21,750 nucleotides of DNA, taken from the NCBI GenBank assembly GCA_010279815.1, contig QEOQ01000690.1, positions 308,107-329,856 of the forward strand, read 5' to 3'. The position numbers were made by a program, and so were the translations under genes. Source of the DNA: Brachionus plicatilis. Lineage: Eukaryota; Rotifera; Eurotatoria; Ploima; Brachionidae. Under the pieces are notes generated by a model. That model saw nothing but the letters and a program-made list of their open reading frames with translations. It ran no database searches and was not told where the DNA came from. The number at the start of each line of letters is the position of its first letter. Position 1 is the first letter of the stretch. Positions 17,011-21,750 of this stretch are shown piece by piece.

Positions 17011-18189
17011 CCTATACACACAATTGTCCACTGGTTAAGAGGTTAAGGTCGAAATTTTCGCATCACTTCCTGACCATTCTTAAAATGTTTACCCTTTTCA
17101 GAAAACTAACATTGTTTTTTGTCTTAAATTAAAAAAAAAAATTATTTAAGATATGTAAGATTGCCCAATAAAACTTTCATTTTTAGTTTTTATTTAGATT
17201 ATTTTTTGATTATTTAAAATTAAATATATGATATAAATAAAAAAAATTAGTGCGAAATTCTCTTAGGAAAAAAAAAACAAAATAGTTATGAAAATATTTT
17301 CAAATCAATTAAAAAAATAATTAAATGTTATATTTGATTGGAAATATCAGAGTGGAAAATAAAAAAGAAGGATAAAAAAACTACGCTAGATTAAAAAAGA
17401 AGTAAATTAAAAAATTAAAAATCAATTGATCCATAAAAATCACTAAGGAATTTAAAGTAAAATAAATGCAATAAACCTGGTACTTAAAATCTTACAATTA
17501 AAAAATGAAACAAGAAATTGTGTATTTTAACACCAAATCAATTCAAAAGAAACAAAATCAACAGTGACAATTTTTACTATTTGATAACAATTAATTCAAT
17601 AAAAGACTTTATTTAATCAAATAAGTAAATTTTGGGACAAAAACAAAAACAAACATTTAAAAATTAAATAACTTGTTTACTATGAGTCTAAAAATTGTTC
17701 TACAAAATGTTTCAGCTGATACATTATAGCAATTCCAGTGGCGATATGATAACTGAAATTAACTATTTTTAAATTTTCGTAAAATAACCAAAATTTACAG
17801 TATTTTTCTTAAAATATAGAACAAAATATAGTAAAAAAATAGTAAAAACTGAAATTCCAAAAAACAACGAAATTTTGACATTTTTTAGAAATTTTTAATT
17901 TTTTTTTATGATTTATTTTCAAAGAAAAAAATTTTTTGTAAATTTTTTTTTTACTTTTTTTTACCTAAATTTTTAGAATCTAAAAAACTGATAAATTTAG
18001 TAATTTTGAAATTTTTTATTAAAATAGTCTAACAATAAAAGAAAAACAACAGAAAAAGTACAACAAAATATACAAATTGAATAAAAAAAAATTTTAGCTT
18101 ATTTTTTTATCTTTCTTTTTTGCTTTCTTTATTTTTTTTCACGAGGTTAACAAATACGTTTAAATGAATCAATAGGTACATTTTCTTAA
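17011..18189. other. AT-rich region, no supported gene
   Basis: Over 1 kb of AT-rich, homopolymer-rich sequence. A less AT-rich patch at 17021-17080 (ACTGGTTAAGAGGTTAAGG) and another at 17680-17760 are noted but carry no identifiable gene. Confidence 0.4.
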
Positions 18190-18216
18190 CATAAAAGTAA
18201 TGTAATAAAGTTAATA

Positions 18217-18451
18217 GTTTTTTTTAATAAAAAAGTTAATAATAAAGAAAGAACAAATTTTTTGAGATGTGAACTCGAAAGAAGGTTTAAGGATGACGCT
18301 AATCAAACGCTGGCATATTACCAATCAAAATGTCTGAGCCAAATGTTAGAAATTAAAAGTAAAATTATTTTTTAAAGTTATTTTTTGTTTTATTGATTTT
18401 GTAAAATTAGACGAGCTAATAAAGTATGTTCTGAAAAACACGAGCTTCTAA
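18217..18451 (+). CDS. Candidate 3' end of an unknown gene, two exons
   Basis: One frame is open from about 18190 and becomes protein-like from 18260: it reads CELERRFKDDANQ, then AYYQSKCLSQMLEIK to 18358. A 52-bp GT-AG intron (18359-18410), of the size used by the EF-hand genes, joins in phase 1 to an exon giving NELIKYVLKNTSF and a TAA at 18449. The peptide is helical and charged, with GC content above its surroundings. I do not recognise it. The 5' boundary is uncertain (acceptor-like AG at 18216 or 18234) and no initiator exon is identified. It may be the last exons of a gene, a pseudogene, or chance. Confidence 0.3.
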
Positions 18452-18859
18452 AAAGCTTGTAAAAAGGCTACGAATTCAATTAAAATGGCGAAATGTGCCA
18501 TAAAATAATAACAAATTTTTTTTGTATTCAGTTTGATGTACGTTTTTTGTTGTATTTCTTTTATTGTCAGACTTTTTAATCAAAAATTTCAGAATTGCCA
18601 ATTTTTTTTAGTTTTTTTACTCTTTTTACGCTATTCCCTCGTTCACGTAAAAAAAAGTAGAAAAAAAAAAAACAGGAAATTTCTTAAAAAATTTCAAAGG
18701 GTTCGTAATTTTTCGTGAATTTACGATTTTTTACGTAAAATCTTGCTAAGACTCTAAATTTGATGTACAATTGTCATAAATTAAAGAAAATTTTTTCTAT
18801 GTATAAAAATATTTACATCAGTGAAGAAACAAAAAGAAAATGTTGAAAATTTCATGATT
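18452..18859. other. AT-rich spacer
   Basis: No supported feature; the 61-codon + frame at 18533-18718 is low-complexity. Confidence 0.45.
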
Positions 18860-19112
18860 GACTTATTTACAATTATTTATTTATTTATTTTCTAAATAAA
18901 CGAGGAGAACATCAGGCTGCTCAGAATGGAACTTAGTCCTTCTCTTTAGCCCAGCGTTAGTAAATAAAATGAGTTAAATGAAAATTTTTCTAATAATATA
19001 AAATAAGTTTATGGTTTTTAGTTAATAGATTTTTATGTAGAAACTATTGTTTTGAAGTCTAAGTAGAGCGAAGTAAACTTAGCGTTTAAAGTATATATAG
19101 ACTTATTTACAA
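18860..19112 (-). mobile_element. 5'-truncated retroelement flanked by 13-bp direct repeats
   Basis: GACTTATTTACAA occurs at 18860-18872 and 19100-19112 and looks like a target-site duplication. On the minus strand the body (19099-18873) contains CTGAGCAGCCTGATGTTCTC, then TTTATTTAGAAAATAAA and an (AAAT)n tail against the left duplication, as for a LINE or SINE inserted by target-primed reverse transcription. No coding part is kept. The right duplication directly abuts the start of the next LINE remnant. Confidence 0.55.
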
Positions 19113-19628
19113 ACTAATAACAATTAGTCTACCTCCTTATTATATTTATTGGATAAGATCGTTTCTGCATTTAAGTTCTTTTAAAGTAAATTTAAATGGT
19201 AATCAAAGTGATTACTACCCTTTTAAAGCAGGAGTTCCACGAGGGTCAGTAATTAGTCCACTTCTTTTCAGCATTTTCATTACTGACATACCAAAAAGAA
19301 ACAAAACAAATTGTTAATACTCTCTTCTTTTTGCAGATGATTTGGCTAATTTTTTTACTTTTAAAAAAATTGAAAATTTTGAAGGAGTAATTAATAAGTA
19401 TCTAAACGAAGTTGAAAAATGGCTTTTTAAATGGAAAATGAAAATTTCTATTGAATAGTCATGTTACATGATCTTTGAGAAAAAAACAAAAGTTAAAATC
19501 AATTTTTAATCTTAAAATTAATGAAAGCAATTTAAATAAAGAAGAAAAAGTCAAATTCTTAGGAATCACATTAGATTCAAAACTTACATTTAGTCCAATG
19601 GTGGATGAATTAAAAAAGTGCTGTAATT

Positions 19629-20160
19629 GGCATCTTGAAGTTGATGATCAATTCAAAATATTATTTCAATTCAAAAAGTTTATCCTTAGATATTAAACTA
19701 AATCTTTGATTTAATTTAAATGATTGTAATGTATTATGCTTTACATGCAGTGTAGATTTAGAAAATAAAAAAAAATTGAAAAAACATTTTCTCAATCCAA
19801 TAATAAAATCGATTTTCAATTTAGATTTTTTGTAGAGTTTATTTGAGATTTTTTATTTCAAAAGTATTTGTGTTAGCATTCACAATTAAATTTAAAAAAA
19901 ATTCAAATAAAAAATTCCAAGTTAGTAATAAAATGAGAATAAAACTTTACAAAAAATCAGTTAACTAAATTGAAAATCGATTTTATTATTGGATTTAGAA
20001 AATGTTTTTTCAATTTTTTTTTATTTTCTAAATCTACATTGCATGTAAATCATGTTACATTAAAATTATTTAAATTAAATCAAATATTTATTCTAATATC
20101 TAAAGACAAACTTTTTGAATTGAAATGATATTTTGAATTGATCATCAACTTCAAGATGCC
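19629..20160. mobile_element. Foldback DNA transposon (532 bp) with 196-bp TIRs and perfect 8-bp TSD
   Basis: The left arm 19629-19824 (GGCATCTTGAAGTTGATGATC...) and right arm 19965-20160 are near-identical inverted repeats of 196 bp each, enclosing a 140-bp core. The element is flanked exactly by CTGTAATT at 19621-19628 and 20161-20168. There is no open frame, so it is non-autonomous. An 8-bp duplication points to hAT, Merlin or P-type transposases; the GGCATC end and very long TIRs fit none of them decisively. On both sides the host RT reads ..CCN and CN.. in the same frame, so the insertion clearly postdates the LINE. Confidence 0.9.
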
Positions 20161-20342
20161 CTGTAATTCAAGGCCCAACTTAATAAAATATTTCTCAAAT
20201 AGAAAATGGGGTCTAAAACCAAAGCCAAAAACATTAGGTAATCTTTACAAATCCTTAATTGGATCATTCTTGGATTATTCTTTTCCTTGTTTAAATTCAT
20301 TCTCAGAAACTAACATCAAAAAAATACAAGTTACTTAAAATT

Positions 20343-20587
20343 AATAGTTTCAATAGTTTATTAATAATTTTAAAAGGCTTCTCGCTCTTTTGCCTTCCGG
20401 TTAAAGTATTTTTATATATATAGTTAATTAATTAAAATAAAATGAAATAAATAAAATAAAAGAAAAAACAATTGCTAAAATAAAATAATTTAGTTTTAAG
20501 TGTATAAAATTTCAAGAGGTGTTTTGCCTTTGGTACTGTGAATCTGATTTTCGATTAAATCTAACATTAAAGGGTTTTGACTTAAGA
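20343..20587. mobile_element. Second insertion in the LINE, imperfect 11-bp flanking repeat
   Basis: RT coding breaks off after KKIQVT (20335) and resumes with KNSAV at 20592 in the expected order. The intervening ~245 bp is flanked by TACTTAAAATT (20332-20342) and TACTAAAAATT (20588-20598), identical at 10 of 11 positions. The insert has no clear TIR. It contains TTCTCGCTCTTTTGCCTTCCGG and A-rich stretches, so a small retroelement is possible. Confidence 0.45.
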
Positions 20588-20985
20588 TACTAAAAATTCA
20601 GCAGTTTGATCTATTTTGAAGCTAAAATATGATAGCCCATCCAATATTATGCACCACGAAGCCTTCAATCTTCGACTCTTTGAGTTTAGTGAGAGATATG
20701 TTAGGCCAGAATTGAGTCTTTCTGATCCACTGGTCGTCAAACTGGTGGAAGGATATAGAGAAGGTTCCGAATCAAGATATATCGAATATCCAACTCCATT
20801 GTGTAATTACTACTTAATAATTTCTTCTTTTTTTCCTGAACTATCAAACATTTAAACATGTCTTATCTCTGGTTATTTCAACACATCGTTTTTAAATTTA
20901 TTTTGACTTATTCATTCTTTTATTTTATATTCTGAAGGAACATTAGCTCGGTACAGATAAACAAATAAATAAATAATTAAAATAA

Positions 20986-21176
20986 TTTTGAGAATCTCTT
21001 TCAAGAAAGAAGAAGCGCATTGAATAAAGAAAGTGGTTTAGAAAGGCCAATGAGGATTTTTGGGTTTTATTCAAAAGTGATTAAGCATGTCTAATTGGCT
21101 GAATGTTGAATGCTAATCTGTGATAAAATACTAATTAGCTGAAATAAATTGATTGGAGAGATTAAATAATTTCTTA
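20986..21176. promoter_or_regulatory. Less AT-rich block with repeated homeodomain-like sites
   Basis: CTAATTGGCTGA (21091-21102) and CTAATTAGCTGA (21131-21142) are near-identical 12-mers 40 bp apart, each holding a TAATT homeodomain-type core; TGCTAATC lies between them. Together with the richer sequence complexity this suggests a regulatory region next to the candidate gene at 21248. Function is inferred only. Confidence 0.22.
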
Positions 21177-21247
21177 GGTGTATGGGAGGCTTGTGAAAAG
21201 TGAGATCGGCCAGCGATCAAAGATCTCAGGGCCAGTTTGGCTAAAAT

Positions 21248-21441
21248 ATGCAAATTAATTCATTTGAATCAAGTGCTGATTTTGGTAAGTAATAAAATAC
21301 AAGATCAAAAAGTCCAATGGCCACACCTATATATCATACTTGTCACTAAAGAATTTGTCTTTCACAGCCGACTTTGGCCGAGCCAATATCGCTGTGTCAA
21401 ACGCGACCAATCCAATCTGCACAACAATCCCATTTAAATAG
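21248..21441 (+). CDS. Candidate small two-exon gene, 36 aa
   Basis: ATG at 21248 opens MQINSFESSADF, and a consensus donor GGTAAGT follows (exon end 21284). An 83-bp intron ends in TTGTCTTTCACAG (21367). The second exon joins in phase 1 and reads DFGRANIAVSNATNP to a TAG at 21439-21441. AATAAA follows at 21448. An in-frame TAA lies just upstream of the ATG, and a possible 5'UTR acceptor TTTCTTAG lies at 21176. Both exons and the 5' leader are much GC-richer than the surroundings, as the EF-hand exons are. The product is not recognised. It could instead be a non-coding RNA or part of a larger gene whose other exons I cannot see. Confidence 0.3.
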
Positions 21442-21750
21442 GAGAGAAATAAATTTTGCAATTTTGATTTATCAATTAGGCTGAGGTAAACAGATGGGAT
21501 AAGCGAGTATGTGATATTGTAAATATCATCATCATCGTGATCATCATCGCCATCATTACGGTCCATGCCCAACTTCTTCTTCGTTAATTAATCACATTCT
21601 CTCAAACTGATAAGTAAATAGGCTTCGAAAAATACATTGACTTTAAATTAGTGTTTAATTTAGAGCAGTTTATTTGCATTTTAATTAAAACACGTTTCCA
21701 ATATTTAAGTTTATATATTTAAGCTCTTTTTTTTTCCTCTTCTCAAAGGT
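21442..21750. other. Right-edge sequence with (ATC)n microsatellite
   Basis: An imperfect ATC repeat at about 21524-21556 gives an Asp-rich minus-strand frame (21327-21572) that is not a credible gene. The remainder is AT-rich with no supported feature. Confidence 0.45.

Larger units (their letters stand above)
19113..20985 (+). pseudogene. LINE reverse transcriptase pseudogene with two nested insertions
   Basis: The RT motifs occur in order on the + strand: YWIRSFL (about 19147-19167), FKAGVPRGSVISPLLF (19222-19269), FADDLANFF (19333-19359), WLFKWKMKI (19423-19449), KVKFLGITLDSKLTF (19549-19593), NRKWGLKPK and NLYKSLIGSFLDY (20198-20280), and a C-terminal part ending RYIEYPTPLCNYY (20778-20816) before a stop at 20853-20855. 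In-frame stops lie at 19312 and 19456, and a frameshift near 19480. A 532-bp foldback element interrupts the frame at 19629, and a second insert of about 245 bp lies at 20343-20587. The endonuclease domain is missing. The 3' UTR and (AAAT)n tail end near 20985. It belongs to the Jockey/CR1-like group of non-LTR elements in the broad sense. Confidence 0.85.

Noticed and set aside
17030..17065. tRNA-like box A (TGGTTAAGAGG) and box B-like GGTCGAAAT
   Set aside because: The two boxes are about 10 bases apart and no cloverleaf can be drawn; there is no tRNA or tRNA-derived SINE support.
21327..21572. 81-codon minus-strand frame with an Asp-rich start
   Set aside because: The Asp run is a translated ATC microsatellite and the rest is antisense to the candidate exon; there is no independent support.
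1..21750. CRISPR arrays, operons with Shine-Dalgarno sites, rRNA genes
   Set aside because: None are visible, and introns and LINE elements show eukaryotic nuclear DNA.

Overview
The window is strongly AT-rich invertebrate (metazoan) nuclear DNA. Its genes are split by very short introns (44-60 bp, GT-AG), separated by wide AT-rich gaps and surrounded by decayed transposable elements. There are no bacterial features. Base composition, intron size, the LINE and MITE load and possible spliced-leader acceptors would fit a monogonont rotifer such as Brachionus, but that assignment is an inference and no sequence here proves it.

The best-supported genes are three + strand paralogues of the calmodulin/troponin-C superfamily. 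Each has four EF-hands once the exons are joined: gene 1 (1753-2315, 151 aa, 3 exons), gene 2 (5246-5778, 144 aa, 3 exons) and gene 3 (5938-6581, 147 aa, 5 exons). Each begins with a 2-3 codon first exon ending in a phase-0 intron. Genes 1 and 3 share a linker ending AELEAAF; gene 2 is more divergent and its first EF-hand is degenerate. Genes 2 and 3 lie only 159 bp apart, and a strong pyrimidine-rich AG sits between the gene 2 poly(A) signal and the gene 3 start. Together they read as a locally duplicated family of small Ca2+ sensors, possibly with linked transcription of genes 2 and 3.

The rest is mainly a graveyard of mobile DNA. Non-LTR retrotransposon (LINE) remnants lie at 3682-4323 (-), 10060-10500 (+), 16085-17010 (-) and 19113-20985 (+), with short 3'-tail fragments at 3195-3264, 11881-11935 and 18873-19099. 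An N-terminal piece of a piggyBac-like transposase lies at 12517-13062 (-), with a convincing TTAA-bounded end at 13351/13352. Non-autonomous DNA elements include a pogo/Tc1-like MITE (2829-3192), a hAT-like MITE with a perfect 8-bp target duplication (4585-4838), and a 532-bp foldback element with a perfect 8-bp duplication inserted inside LINE coding sequence (19629-20160). A 1.5-kb near-perfect palindrome occupies 7798-9293, and a possible 2.3-kb element has inverted ~150-bp ends (13705-15994).

Two weakly supported spliced coding candidates remain: 18217-18451, and 21248-21441 near the right edge. I do not see a new multi-gene system. The most noteworthy items are the EF-hand cluster with candidate trans-splice sites, the nested transposon insertions that can be dated relative to one another, and the long palindrome.
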